A DNA stretch of 64,000 bases. Source: Moesziomyces globuligerus. Lineage: Eukaryota > Basidiomycota > Ustilaginomycetes > Ustilaginales > Ustilaginaceae. The stretch is from positions 62,001 through 126,000 of the forward strand of contig JARVLF010000002.1 of the NCBI GenBank assembly GCA_030849465.1. Direction: 5' to 3'. Both the position numbers and the translations under genes were made by a program. Under the pieces are notes generated by a model that did not search any database, was not told the origin of the DNA, and saw nothing but the letters and a program-made list of their open reading frames with translations. This document shows positions 10,733 through 20,916 of the stretch, in pieces. How positions within the stretch are numbered: the first letter of the stretch is position 1; every line of letters starts with the position of its first letter.

Positions 10733-11586
10733 GACGGCGTAGCAAGGTCACGCGATCAGATCGAGGGGAGGAGCGGATGAGCCGACGCCATGAATGCCCC
10801 GCTGTCAAGACGGAAGATAGGAGACGGATGGTGGGAGTGGAGTAGGCCTCGAGATTGAGAGCGGTCGGGTGGAGTGTGTGCGTGTGCACGCTGCAGCTCG
10901 CCCTGGCGAGCTCGAGCTGGGTGTTGTTCTCCAGCCGCGCAGCCAGCCTTGAGGGGCGAGGCGAGAGTCGGATGCGCGATTAAATTGCGGTAAAAAGGGG
11001 CGGGCGCGGCACCTGCACTACGTGACTGTCCGCTCAGCTGATGGGAAAAAAGAAGCGCCGAATTCCACGCAGCTAGGGGTCGGCTGCATCCGAAAGGGCG
11101 ACAACACGCGCAGGCCGCACCGAGTTGTTTGAGCAATCTACACCTCTGCCTCTCTGCTACCGAACCAAAGAACGGCACGCTGCCTGCATCCCGCAACAGC
11201 ACCGAAAATCACTCCCTTCCCAGCGCTTCTGACCTCCACCTGAAGCAGGAGCCAAGGAAAGCAAGCTTCAATGACGACTTCGGAAGCGGCCGAAGCTTTC
11301 CTTCCATGTTGCTAGAAAGGCGGATGTGTGATTCCTTGGCGCAATCACCAATGCACGAGCCCTCTTCCCAAACCTGCCATTTTCGGCGCGCTCTGGCTCG
11401 CCCTCTGTTCCATTTTTGAGCCGGATTTCGGTGCCTCCTTTTGTGGCCTTTTCTTTGCCAACTTTGCCCGCAAAACGACCAACTGGACCCTGACGGCCAA
11501 GAGAGCCGGCCCGGCGCAAAATTTCCATCTGACCGCCACTCCATCGTCGCATCTTCTTCCCACCACGCTCAACTCACCTCCCTACG
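10733..11586. promoter_or_regulatory. Divergent intergenic region, VNX1-like / small basic protein
   Basis: An 854-bp gap separates two divergently transcribed genes, so it should hold both promoters. No gene is supported inside it. Short frames (for example 11129-11419) lack any recognisable feature. Confidence 0.5.
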
Positions 11587-11963
11587 ATGGTCAAGCACTC
11601 GAACAAGCTCAAACGTAAGCCAAAACAACTCCACAACAACTCCACTGAATCTTAGAGCCTCTGCAACTGAGGACTTGCAGCTGACACGCTTCCCTTGCAG
11701 GTGCGGACCGTCGAGCGCCCGATCCGGGTCTCCAGGTCGACTTTGAGCCTACTGGCACCGCTCAATCCTCCACCTCGGAGCCCTTCAAACCCTTCCAGCA
11801 CGCTCAAGCACAGCCCACCAAGAAGCGTACATCAAGCGCACCAAAGACGGGCAAGGCTGCCCGCTCCAAGAAACTCAAGGCCATCGAACGCGCCGATAAG
11901 ACCAACCAAAAGTTCACCACAAACAAGGCCAAGGCCGAGAAGAAGAAGCTCATGAAGAGCTAG
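11587..11963 (+). CDS. Small lysine-rich basic protein, probably nucleolar
   Basis: Two exons, 11587-11614 and 11701-11963, encode 96 residues. The donor is C|GTAAGC, the branch-like CTGAC lies at 11681 and the acceptor is TTGCAG at 11698-11700. Exon 1 gives MVKHSNKLKR. The C-terminal half is a Lys/Ala-rich, probably helical segment ending KAEKKKLMKS. The protein is very basic with no Cys and no membrane segment. I do not recognise the family. The composition resembles small ribosome-biogenesis factors, but that is inference only. The clean intron that joins frames, the good codon usage and the stop 104 bp before the convergent UFD2 stop support a real gene. Confidence 0.72.
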
Positions 11964-12067
11964 TCAACGAATCACATCACACACATAATACCCCCGCAGC
12001 ATCACACGAGCACGACTGGAAATCATCGCTCAACAAATTGCGTGCATTCGCGTGCATTCGCGTGCCA

Positions 12068-15000
12068 TCACGTCCTATCCCGTCGGCGCTCGGCGATGAA
12101 TGCCTCGATGCGCGCCTTGAGCTCGGTCTCCGGCACGACGTCTTCGATCTTGAGCGGCGAGCGGTTGAACGGATCCGTAGCATCGCTCAGCAGATGCGCC
12201 TTGATCGTCGACCTGTCCACCACCGTCTTGGAGCGCGGCAGCAGCACCGGATCCTTCATCACGGTCGCCATGAGCGGGTCGAGGAACTCGTCCGGCACCT
12301 CGCCCAGATCCTCCTCGTCGTCCTGCTCCATCTGTCGCTTCTCCTCCACCTGCGCGATCATGCCCGCCCACGCCTCGAGCTCCGGCGGACTCTTGAGCAT
12401 GTATCGCTCCGCAATCGTGCCCGCCTTTTCGAACACCGACTTCGAGTAGCTCCGTCCGTCGCGCGCGATCGCCGCTACAAACTCGCCCTTGCCGCACAGA
12501 TTCAGGTAGACCGACATGATCATGCGCAGCAGGTTGCGCGGCTCGAAGCTCACCTTCTTGGGCTGCTTCACCTTGAGGTTCTGGCACTTGGGCCCCGCCA
12601 TCAGGTCGAGGTTGTAGTCCAGCATCGCCGCCAGTCGGTCCACCACCTCGGGCGTCATGAACGCCTCGGCCGTCTCGGCGGCAAAGTCGATCAGCAGCCG
12701 CAGGAACTCGGTGCCCAGCTGCAGATCCGACTTGATCGTCTGCTCCAGCTGCCGGATGTGGCCCTCGCGCTCCTGCTGCTCCCGCGAAGGCGCGCTGCTC
12801 GCTCCGGCATCGTCCGACTCGGACTGCTTGGTGTGCAGCTCCTGCAGCTTGTCCAGCGCGTCGTCCAGCAGATACGTCACGTCGTTCATGAGTCGGTTGA
12901 TGAACACCACAAAGTCCGACTCGCTCGCCCGCGCCTGCCGCTGGATCTGCTGCTTGTGCTGCGGATTGCTCCAGATCGCCTTGAAGATCTGCGACAGGTG
13001 GTAGCGCATGTTGAACTTGTCGTAGAACTGCGTGTGGCTGCCCGTGTTCTCGGCCTCGATCCAGAAACTCATCAGCGCCGGCACCAGATGCTGCAGCGCG
13101 AGCCCGTGGATGTTGAGCGTGTCCGCCAGCACTCCCTGCCTATGCCTCCCCCAGGGAATCACATTGTAGAACAGGATCTCGGCGAGCTTGGCCTTGAGGA
13201 AGGGGTTCTTGATGTACCATCCGGAGCTGAGGAAGGTGGTGCAGAACGTCACCAGGTCGTTCTTGGCCGTCTCGGGGAGCGGCGCGCTGATGCGCGAGAT
13301 GAAGAGCATCACGTCGCACACGTCCTCAAACATGTGTTCCGGCAGCATGCGGAAGCGCGTCGGCACCTCCTGGGGCAGCGGCAGCGCCGCCTGCGGATGC
13401 GGATGCTTGGCGTTGGGCTCGGCGACGCGGATGAGCCACGTCATGACGAAGCAGTTGAACGTGATGATGCGCTGGAGGAACTCGGGCGCCGCGAGCTGCG
13501 CCTGGGCCGCAAAGATCTCGCCGTGCAGCCGCTCCACCTCGGCCTTTGCGCGCTTGAGGAACGTCTCGTACTGCGCCGCCTGCGGCAGCGCCGCCCACAT
13601 CGGCCGGTCCGCTTCGGTCTCGGCGACGCGCTTCTTGAAGCGCTCCATCTCCTTTTCCTTCTCGTCGATGCGGCGCACCGCCTTGCCCAGACCGAGGTTG
13701 TTGAGGCGCACCGCGAGGTAGAACACCTCGGTGATAAAGTTGGCCGCCGTCGCCGGCTGCTGCGCCTGCTGCGACCACTCGTTGGCCTCGGCCTCGGTGG
13801 CATTGATGCGCGTGAGGTCGGCGAGATCAAAGCGCGTCTGCGTGCGCAGGTACTCGAGGTCGATGCGGTCGATCTTGGTGAGTCCAGCATCCATGAAGGG
13901 CTCTGCGAAGCGAAGCAGCATCTCGTAGAGATTCACCATGTAGCCATCGGTAGCAACAAGATCCTGGCGCACCTGCATGGCGCCTCGTTTGGCATTGAGC
14001 GCGCACGCGTGGCCCCAGTAGGCAAGGACCCTCTCGCGCGACTGCGGGCTGGCACGGACGAGCGCATTGAAGATGCGGAAGTTGAGCGAGTGCACGATCT
14101 CCATGGTGCTCTGGATGCTGCGAAAGTTGGAGTCGGTCTCCTGCTGGCTCTGCGTGGCGGCGTTGGCAAAGTAGTGCTGCGTGAGGCTCGGATAGGCGTC
14201 CGGGAACGACGACAGGCGCAGCATGGGGCCGAAGAGCGAGTCGAGCTCGAGGCGCGCGCCCGTCGTTTGCGCCGGATCAAAGTTGGCAAGGTGCGTGAGC
14301 ATGTTGGCGATGGGTTTGATCTCGACCGCCTCGACGATCGCATTGACGTACGGCCTCCACTCGAGGCCGAGGATGGTCAGACCCTCGGAGGGCTTGGCGT
14401 TGGGGGCAAGTGGGTTGGCGCCCTGTGGTGCCCCCGGGATTCGACCGGCAAGCAGCTGAGCGATGACCGACTGAACGTCCTGATTCGCCATCGCCTGGTT
14501 GAGCGCTGCGGAGTTGACGCCACCGCCTTGAGCTGCTGCAGCCGATGCTTGCGACCCAGTGGCGGACGTAGAAGCGGCGGCGGGCGCAGCATCGGCACCT
14601 CGATCTCCGTCGCGGATCCTTCGTGTGAGCTCTGTAAAGACGGGGCCGAGAATGTCGTCGAGGCCTTCGCCGTTGCCGAACCGTACGGCAAGTTCGTTGA
14701 GGAAGACAGGCAGGTCGTCGCCATCGATCGTCTCGAAGCTTGTGGTGAGATCGGTGGTGAAGTGGGCCGAAGAAGCGGCGTCGGAGCTCGAGAAGCCAAA
14801 GGTCGACATGGACGATGAGACGCGCGTGATGCTATCGACGAGGACGAGGGGCGAGAGGGGGATGCCGTTTGGCTTGGCGGAATTAGGGAACATGTCTGGG
14901 GTCTGGAGCACGAGACCGGCGTACGAGACGAGCAATCCTCGCATCTCTTCGAGCACGGCGAGAGCCCTGGGCTGATCGGCAGGCGGCAGCGATTTGCGCA

Positions 15001-15340
15001 CGCGGGACTCCTCTGCTCTGGCCTTCTTCCAGCATGCCACGAGATAGTCCCAGGAGGTCTGGCCCTTGGGCAGGCTTGCGAGGACGGTGATGTGCTGCGT
15101 GTCGTCGCTCATCACGTCCGCGCTCGGGTCGAGCGAGAGGCGCGCTATGAGGATCTGGTCTGCGATCGATGCCGATAGCTGCGGCGGAGCGCCAGCCGGC
15201 GATTCGGCGGCGAGTTCCTGCGCGAGCTCCTTGAGATAGGTCGTTTCCCAGCCGCTTGCTTCGGCCTGCTGTGCATCGAGCGTCACATTGAAGATGGCCG
15301 AGACAGCCGCATGCTGCCACTGCTCGAACGAGGTGGGCAT
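12068..15340 (-). CDS. UFD2: Ubiquitin conjugation factor E4 (U-box)
   Basis: An E4 ubiquitin-chain elongation factor of 1090 residues, intronless, acting with Cdc48 in ubiquitin-fusion degradation and ERAD in nucleus and cytosol. The C-terminal U-box (roughly residues 1015-1085) carries the diagnostic FLDPLMATVMKDPVLLP, VVDRSTIKAHLL and DPFNRSPL motifs. The long helical Ufd2 core precedes it, with conserved segments such as KNPFLKAKLAEIL and NPQHKQQI. Family members are about 960-1200 residues, so the length is normal. A Ser/Ala-rich insert lies near residues 255-280. The start at 15340 is the first ATG. A 351-bp shared upstream region separates it from the divergent SWC5 gene. Confidence 0.96.
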   Translation of the reverse strand: MPTSFEQWQHAAVSAIFNVTLDAQQAEASGWETTYLKELAQELAAESPAGAPPQLSASIADQILIARLSLDPSADVMSDDTQHITVLASLPKGQTSWDYLVACWKKARAEESRVRKSLPPADQPRALAVLEEMRGLLVSYAGLVLQTPDMFPNSAKPNGIPLSPLVLVDSITRVSSSMSTFGFSSSDAASSAHFTTDLTTSFETIDGDDLPVFLNELAVRFGNGEGLDDILGPVFTELTRRIRDGDRGADAAPAAASTSATGSQASAAAAQGGGVNSAALNQAMANQDVQSVIAQLLAGRIPGAPQGANPLAPNAKPSEGLTILGLEWRPYVNAIVEAVEIKPIANMLTHLANFDPAQTTGARLELDSLFGPMLRLSSFPDAYPSLTQHYFANAATQSQQETDSNFRSIQSTMEIVHSLNFRIFNALVRASPQSRERVLAYWGHACALNAKRGAMQVRQDLVATDGYMVNLYEMLLRFAEPFMDAGLTKIDRIDLEYLRTQTRFDLADLTRINATEAEANEWSQQAQQPATAANFITEVFYLAVRLNNLGLGKAVRRIDEKEKEMERFKKRVAETEADRPMWAALPQAAQYETFLKRAKAEVERLHGEIFAAQAQLAAPEFLQRIITFNCFVMTWLIRVAEPNAKHPHPQAALPLPQEVPTRFRMLPEHMFEDVCDVMLFISRISAPLPETAKNDLVTFCTTFLSSGWYIKNPFLKAKLAEILFYNVIPWGRHRQGVLADTLNIHGLALQHLVPALMSFWIEAENTGSHTQFYDKFNMRYHLSQIFKAIWSNPQHKQQIQRQARASESDFVVFINRLMNDVTYLLDDALDKLQELHTKQSESDDAGASSAPSREQQEREGHIRQLEQTIKSDLQLGTEFLRLLIDFAAETAEAFMTPEVVDRLAAMLDYNLDLMAGPKCQNLKVKQPKKVSFEPRNLLRMIMSVYLNLCGKGEFVAAIARDGRSYSKSVFEKAGTIAERYMLKSPPELEAWAGMIAQVEEKRQMEQDDEEDLGEVPDEFLDPLMATVMKDPVLLPRSKTVVDRSTIKAHLLSDATDPFNRSPLKIEDVVPETELKARIEAFIAERRRDRT

Positions 15341-15691
15341 GGCGACGGCGAGGAGATCGGAGAGCTAGGCTTGCCACTGCCCAGAGCGGAGGGAGTTGTG
15401 CTGCAGCGCTGGGCTAACAGATGCAGATCACAGTGCAGGACGTGGAGCTGAAGGCACAGCGTAGAGGTGCAGACGTGGTGATGGTCGAGAAGAGTGTTGC
15501 AGTGGCAGCTTCGAGGTCAGAGCGTCGCAAGCGCTTCAGTGTCGCACGGACGCCATGCTGAGCCTGCGATTCCTCGCTCTAACATGATTTTACATGAAAA
15601 TGTGGAGGTCTTGTGCCAGACTTGCTTCCGCACACCTTCTTCTCATTCCACCCACACCAACCCCTCGAAGCAACCAACCTCACGGCCCAGT
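15341..15691. promoter_or_regulatory. Bidirectional promoter region UFD2 / SWC5
   Basis: A 351-bp gap lies between the two divergent start codons. An open frame in phase with SWC5 continues upstream to 15494, but it lacks conserved sequence and is treated as leader. Confidence 0.55.
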
Positions 15692-16621
15692 ATGCCTGCA
15701 CAGTCGAGCGCATCCACCTCTGCACCACCGTCTGCCGCGCAAGCTGAGGCACTTGACTCAGGGAGCGACTCGGACGACGGCGACTTTGTACCAGACGCTT
15801 CCGGTCCGCAATCACCTAGACAGCGCACAGCGCCCGCGCGGCGTCGCCGGTCCCGCAGCGCCCAGGGCTCCGACGCTGGCTCATCAGGCGAAGACTCCGA
15901 TGGGGAGGCAGCTGCTGCTCCTGCCGAAGCGATCGATGACGACGAGCTGGAGGCGCTCAAGCGTGAGCGGAGCGAGCTCGTCGCAGCCGCCGGTGGAGAG
16001 GATCGACTCGGCAAACGTCGAAGGCTCGCTCAGCACGATGCTGCAGCCCAGGATGCATCCAGATCGACAGGGGGCGCAACGGAGGGGATCAAGTCCCAGG
16101 CCGATGCCGAGTGGGAAGCCATGAAAGCGTCCGAATCCGCACCTCACACCGCTTCGGATGGCTTAATACCACCACCAGCAGCGGCAGGAGCGGCAGGGGA
16201 CGACATGGTCGCGGTGCCTACGACATTCAAGTTCGCCGGAGAGGTGCAGACGTCCACGCGGCTGCTTCCACGCTCTCATCCTGATGCTGTGGCCTACCTT
16301 GATCAGTCGAAAGCGACGGTGCCAGCCGCTGTGAGTGCGCCAGCGCCACGTGCGGGCCCGGGTCCACGGCGCAAGAAGGGCTCTTCGCTCGCCTCGCTCT
16401 CGGCCGCCGCAACGGCCAAACCCACCAAGATCAACACTCTCGAAAAGAGCAAGATGGATTGGGACCGCTTCAAGCACAACCCGGAAACGCTCTCGCAGCA
16501 CGAGCGCGACCAGCTCGACGCCCAGACCGCAGGCGGCTCGCGCGGCCTCGGCGACATGAAGGGCTACCTCGACCGTCGCGATTTCCTCGACCGTGTGCAT
16601 GACCGCACTTCCAAACCTTAG
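15692..16621 (+). CDS. SWC5: SWR1-complex protein Swc5 (BCNT/CFDP1 family)
   Basis: A 309-residue nuclear protein, homologous to Swc5/CFDP1, a subunit of the SWR1 remodeller that deposits H2A.Z. The C-terminal BCNT domain is clear: KINTLEKSKMDWDRFK, then GGSRGLGDMKGYLDRRDFL, ending RVHDRTSKP. The N-terminal half is acidic and Ser/Asp-rich, as in the family, and probably binds H2A.Z-H2B. The frame is open further upstream (to 15494), but ATG 15692 (MPAQSS) is chosen because it fits the usual length and avoids an unconserved extension. It diverges from UFD2. Confidence 0.9.
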   Translation: MPAQSSASTSAPPSAAQAEALDSGSDSDDGDFVPDASGPQSPRQRTAPARRRRSRSAQGSDAGSSGEDSDGEAAAAPAEAIDDDELEALKRERSELVAAAGGEDRLGKRRRLAQHDAAAQDASRSTGGATEGIKSQADAEWEAMKASESAPHTASDGLIPPPAAAGAAGDDMVAVPTTFKFAGEVQTSTRLLPRSHPDAVAYLDQSKATVPAAVSAPAPRAGPGPRRKKGSSLASLSAAATAKPTKINTLEKSKMDWDRFKHNPETLSQHERDQLDAQTAGGSRGLGDMKGYLDRRDFLDRVHDRTSKP

Positions 16622-16965
16622 TCATATCCGCCATGGATCCCAATGCCACATCAGGTCTCAAGTCGGGCGCTCCGAAAGTCTGTCGTGTACGATGCTTGCA
16701 GGTAGAGAGAAGGAAGCTAAAAAGTTACCTCTTGCATCCACCCGAACGTACGTCTGGATGGCATCGACTCCGGAATCCAAACAAACGCACAAACACGAGG
16801 CATGGTGACGCACATGGGGACTGAGCATGACGAACATCATGACTACGAAGAACATGTACAAAAAGACAAGGTGCAAAAAACAAAAGAGAGTGTCCATCAA
16901 GTGCCTCGACTGCGGTGCAGGGGGCGTGGGGTAAAAGAAGATCGAAAGAGTGTCCGTGAGTGCAA
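16622..16965. other. Convergent 3' region SWC5 / membrane protein
   Basis: A 344-bp stretch between two convergent stop codons. It is AT-richer than its flanks, consistent with 3' UTRs and poly(A) sites. No gene was seen. Confidence 0.5.
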
Positions 16966-18630
16966 TCACTCGGGGTGCCAGGTGGGTTTCTTGCGGTCGC
17001 CAACGTCACGCAGATCCTTTCCTTCTGCCGCCAGCTCCTCGCGTAGCAGCGCCGAGGCACGCGATCCGCCGCCGCCGCCTTCGTTGGGGCTCTCGCCTTC
17101 GGCGCCGGACGACTCGCCGCCCATGACGGGCGCAAACTCGGGGTTGCGCAGCGCATTGCGGAATGCATCTGCCATGCGCGATGCCTCGTCCGACGTAAAC
17201 GGCTGCTCCTCCGAGTAGCGACTCGAGCGTGACTGGCTCGCCATCATCGCTGCACCTGCTGCACCTGCACCTGCACCCACGCCCGCCGCGCCGGCGAGGC
17301 CGCGGTCGTCGACCTCGAGCATGTGCGACGTCTCGCCGGCGTCTTGCGTGCTTCGCCCGGCCAACGAGCCCGCAGCGGCCGCCATCATGGGCGACGAGCT
17401 GCGATGGCTGCCGTCACCACCCTGACGCTGTCGACGTCTGCGCAGCGCCGCCATGATAAAGTAGGCGGCGGCCATGGCGGCGACAATGGCGAGGAAGCCG
17501 AGCACCGAGATGAGCACGATGGCGTAGGTGGGGAGCGCGAGGCCGTTCGAGTTGCCCGAGCCAGAGCTGCCGCCGAGGCGGCCGCCGTTGGCTTGGGCGG
17601 TGGCGGTGACGGTGACAGAGGAGCCGTTGGGGAGCGTGGCGGTGGTGGTACCCTGGAGCGTCTCGGTGCCGCTGAGGCCGGAAGCGCGTAGCGACGATTC
17701 GAGCGCGGCGCTGAGGCTCGACTGGACCGCCGAGGCTTGAGCTGCTGTGCCAGTCGGCGTGGCGGAGGAAGCACTTTGCGCTGAGGCGGATGCGGCGCTG
17801 GCGGCGCTTGCAGCACTGGCGGACGATGCGGAAGCGGCGGAGGCTGCGCTGGAGGAGGAGCGCGCCTGGGCTATGGAGAAGGGGAGGGTGGTCTGAACGG
17901 CGGTGAAGGTGGCGAGGCGCGAGGTGGTGCCGGAAAGAGGCGATCCGGAGGCGAGGACGACAAAGTAGAAGGGCCACGAGATGTTTTGGTTGGGCTGGAT
18001 GTTGTTGGCGGCGGGACGGTTTGCCCACCAGCTGTCGTTGGGCTGGAACGAGAGGCGACCTGCGCCGTTGTCCTGGGATGTCCAGGATGTGACGAGGCGG
18101 TCGGTGTCTTGCTGGAAGAGGTAGACGTCTACAAAGCCGCGTTGCGCAAAGAGCGGAAAGTTTGCGTTCCAGATGAATCTGCTCCACGAGTTCTGGTCGA
18201 TGGTGGTGCCTGCGGTGGGATAGCAGCTGAGGTCCTCGTTTCCGACGTAGCAGGTCTCCTCGGCGGCGGTCTGGCGTCGTTGCTGGGCGGACTGTGCTCT
18301 TTGCATGCGTGGACGGTCGAGTCTGCGGCTGGGCGGTTGGGCGAGAAGGTCGCGTCTGATTTGGATGACCTCGTCCAAGTCGCGTGCCCAGAAGGGGCCG
18401 AGGATCGTCTCGCCGTCTGCTACGCCTCTTTTGTGATGCTCGACGCGTTGGCTGAAGTCGTCAGCGCGGACGAGGAGGTGCTCGGGCTCTTCAAAGGTGC
18501 GACGCGTTGGTGGGGTGGTCGGTTGTGGTGCTGGTGCGGGTGCGGGCGATGGTTTTGGCGACCGCTTTTGGGGGACATGATCGTCATTGCGCTGCAGCGC
18601 TGCTCTGCTGCTTTCACCAACGAGATGCAT
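16966..18630 (-). CDS. Single-pass membrane protein with Ser/Ala-rich stalk, unrecognised
   Basis: A 554-residue protein from the ATG at 18630; the frame is open a little further, but without an ATG. Layout: a basic, Pro-rich N-terminus; a Trp/aromatic-rich domain (roughly residues 120-250; WSRFIWN, DSWWANRP, NISWPFYFVVLASG); a Ser/Ala stalk (about 260-340); a transmembrane helix (about 366-391, LPTYAIVLISVLGFLAIVAA); and a roughly 160-residue tail. This is the architecture of fungal wall-sensor or stress-sensor proteins (Ser/Thr stalk plus one helix). No WSC or Mid2 signature was recognised, so the role is unknown. No signal peptide is visible at the chosen start. A 5' exon may be missing, or the helix may act as a reverse signal anchor. 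Confidence 0.7.
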   Translation of the reverse strand: MHLVGESSRAALQRNDDHVPQKRSPKPSPAPAPAPQPTTPPTRRTFEEPEHLLVRADDFSQRVEHHKRGVADGETILGPFWARDLDEVIQIRRDLLAQPPSRRLDRPRMQRAQSAQQRRQTAAEETCYVGNEDLSCYPTAGTTIDQNSWSRFIWNANFPLFAQRGFVDVYLFQQDTDRLVTSWTSQDNGAGRLSFQPNDSWWANRPAANNIQPNQNISWPFYFVVLASGSPLSGTTSRLATFTAVQTTLPFSIAQARSSSSAASAASASSASAASAASAASASAQSASSATPTGTAAQASAVQSSLSAALESSLRASGLSGTETLQGTTTATLPNGSSVTVTATAQANGGRLGGSSGSGNSNGLALPTYAIVLISVLGFLAIVAAMAAAYFIMAALRRRRQRQGGDGSHRSSSPMMAAAAGSLAGRSTQDAGETSHMLEVDDRGLAGAAGVGAGAGAAGAAMMASQSRSSRYSEEQPFTSDEASRMADAFRNALRNPEFAPVMGGESSGAEGESPNEGGGGGSRASALLREELAAEGKDLRDVGDRKKPTWHPE

Positions 18631-19111
18631 GGCAGAGTGCGGGGATGTTTGGGGTGAAGAGGAAAGCTTTTGGGGATTGGGGGTCAAGAGGCGAAGGCAA
18701 GAGCACTGGGCTGAAAGAGCGGCTCGGACAGGGGGTGGCGATGATAAGAAAGCGAAACGGATGCGAGATTAGACGGGACGCGGAGTTGAAGCGACGATGG
18801 GTGGTTGATCAGGGGGTCGATAGCATGGAGTAGGCGCGCAGTAGGCTGGTGCGGATAGCGATGCGCGTGGTGGCTGCTGGATGGGATGAGTCTGGGGCGT
18901 GGTTGAGAGCGCGACGAGTGCGGATATAGCGACCAGACGAGGAGGAGGTGGTGTTGCGCTGGTTGCGGACTGCTGCAGCGGGTATCGAAAGGGGGCGGAA
19001 CGATGAGGAGGGGGAAGGTGGATGGTGAAGCGCAGGCAAGAATGCGATGGGAGTGGTACGGCTGATGGATCTACGCGGGCCAAGAGTGCGAGCGAGAGGG
19101 GGGCGAGGCGA

Positions 19112-19153
19112 GGGGAGAGGGAGAGGGAGAGGGAGAGGGAGAGGGAGAGGGAG
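19112..19153. repeat. (GGGAGA)n microsatellite
   Basis: Six perfect hexamer units plus a degenerate edge form a strand-asymmetric purine tract. It lies upstream of the membrane-protein gene and may be part of its promoter or leader. Confidence 0.85.
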
Positions 19154-19193
19154 GAACGGGCCAGGCTTGGAGGGAGTGGATGCGCAGGCGGGG

Positions 19194-19216
19194 AGCAGCA
19201 GCAGCAGCAGCAGCAG
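19194..19216. repeat. (AGC)n trinucleotide repeat
   Basis: Between seven and eight AGC units in non-coding DNA. Confidence 0.85.
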
Positions 19217-19897
19217 TCAAATGAAGCTTGCCGGGATCGAGCTGGATTGCGAGGCAGCAAGCCCAAAGCTGCACCGAGTTGGATCATTTGGCAGCATTGC
19301 AGCCAAAATTAATGGGACTCGCGCGTCTCGAGAGCGGGCGCCGCTCCAAAACTGCACAATTTGAATGCAGCGTGGTGCAGCCGTGCATGCAACCCAATTC
19401 CCAAAGGAGCCAAGAACAAACCCAAGCCTCGCCTTGCCTCGCCTTGCCTCGCCTGCGCCCGCGCTGCCAAACTCAGAGCCCGGGAGAGCTACAGTACGTT
19501 TGCAGTACAGTACGGCCTAGGATCGGCAGCAACTGAGGCCGCCTCAGCCTAACTCTGTAGGATCGGAACAACAGAAAAAGGAAATGCGTTCTTTGGCGTT
19601 GGGACCACGCCTGCGGTTGCATGAATGCGTGGCCACGCCGCCGCTGTGCCGAGCGGCTGCATCTTCTCCATCGCACTTTCTAGCGTATATTTGTTACAAT
19701 GCTCGACGTCGCCATTTGGCTCTTCTTTCCCAGTCTGCCACTGCTGCAACCTAGACTGGACCAGCCATGCTGGGATGTCGGCTTGGAGCTCGGTTCGCGC
19801 CCAGGAGGCGAAAAGGGGCAGGCGGCGCGAGATCCAAAAACAGCGCCGCCTGCCGTGCCACATTTGCCTCATGCCACTAGCTGTGCCGTGTCGCGCT

Positions 19898-19950
19898 GCT
19901 TTTTTTCTTTTTTTTTTTTCTTTCTTTTCTTTTCTTTTTCTTTTCCTCCT
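19898..19950. repeat. Pyrimidine (T/C) tract
   Basis: About 50 bases consist almost only of T with scattered C. It could be a promoter poly(dA:dT) element. A second short T8 run lies at 20047-20054. Confidence 0.8.
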
Positions 19951-20916
19951 CGAGGAGGGGCGGCCATCGACCGATGAGAACGGCATGCACCTCGAGCTGT
20001 GCTTTCGCCTGCCGCGCGTTCCGATCTGCGGGCCCCACCTCGCCCTTTTTTTTTGCCGCGTTCGCACTCGTGTGTGTGTTTTTTTCTCCCACTCGCATTG
20101 CTTCTGTCCGCCATCTCTCCCGCTCCGTCGGCTCCCGCGATGTAAGGCATCACTGTATTGGCACAGAGCCCAGCGCCACTGTTCCTGATCAGTGTCGACG
20201 TCTCGCTCGGCTGCGAGAGACTTGGTCCTCGCCAGATCGTCGAGCTATCAAACTATCGGCACGTCCGATCGTCAATAGCTGCTTCGGTAGATCCCACCTT
20301 CACAAGTGCAAGCGCGGCGGCGACCCGACGGACGTGCTCCCAAGTCGGCACTATCCACACCTGCAGCGGGCTACTCGGCGGCTAAGTTGAACCGCACGCC
20401 GCCCCGTCAGCCGAACCAGACATGTCGATCATCATCCATCTCGTCCATTGTTGTCGTTGAATTCTAATTTTAATTCGACTCCAACCCAAGCTTGTGGCCG
20501 AGGTGTGGGCGGCTCAGTAAGGCTGGCCCGGAAGGTTCACGTCGTCTCGAACCATGCTTCACATGAAGATCACCATGCTAGATTGCCTGGCTTGCATGCG
20601 TGCTAGCCTCCCCCGTTCCGCCGCCATGTGAAGCTGCTGTGCGCATCTGTCGCCTTGGAACTCCGCCGGCCTCCGCCGCGTTTTTCACCGTCACGCTGCA
20701 GCCACGCCTGCAGGCTTCATGCATCTTCTCCTCTCTTGCATCACATATTTTCCGCTTTCCACGCCAACTCGAAAGGTCGCCGCGAGGCTGCGACGGGGAG
20801 CAGTCCGAGAGCTAGCTCCGCGACCCTTCTGTGCATCACGCGGCGTGAGTCGTCGGCTGAGATCCGCCGCCTCCCTCCCCCTCCCCCTCGCCGCGCTGCC
20901 GATCGAGATCCGCACC

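Larger units (their letters stand above)
18631..20916. other. Intergenic region with several low-complexity tracts
   Basis: A 2.3-kb stretch upstream of the membrane-protein gene and downstream of UPF0598, both on the minus strand. It holds a (GGGAGA)n array, an (AGC)n array and a long pyrimidine tract, listed separately. No supported CDS was found. A missing 5' exon of the membrane protein could lie at about 18770-19300 on the minus strand. Confidence 0.5.

Noticed and set aside
12038..14818. 926-codon plus-strand open frame
   Set aside because: It is antisense to UFD2 and has no recognisable domain.
15494..15691. Upstream extension of SWC5 by 66 residues
   Set aside because: The extension is unconserved, lies in the shared promoter with UFD2, and the internal ATG gives a normal-length family member.
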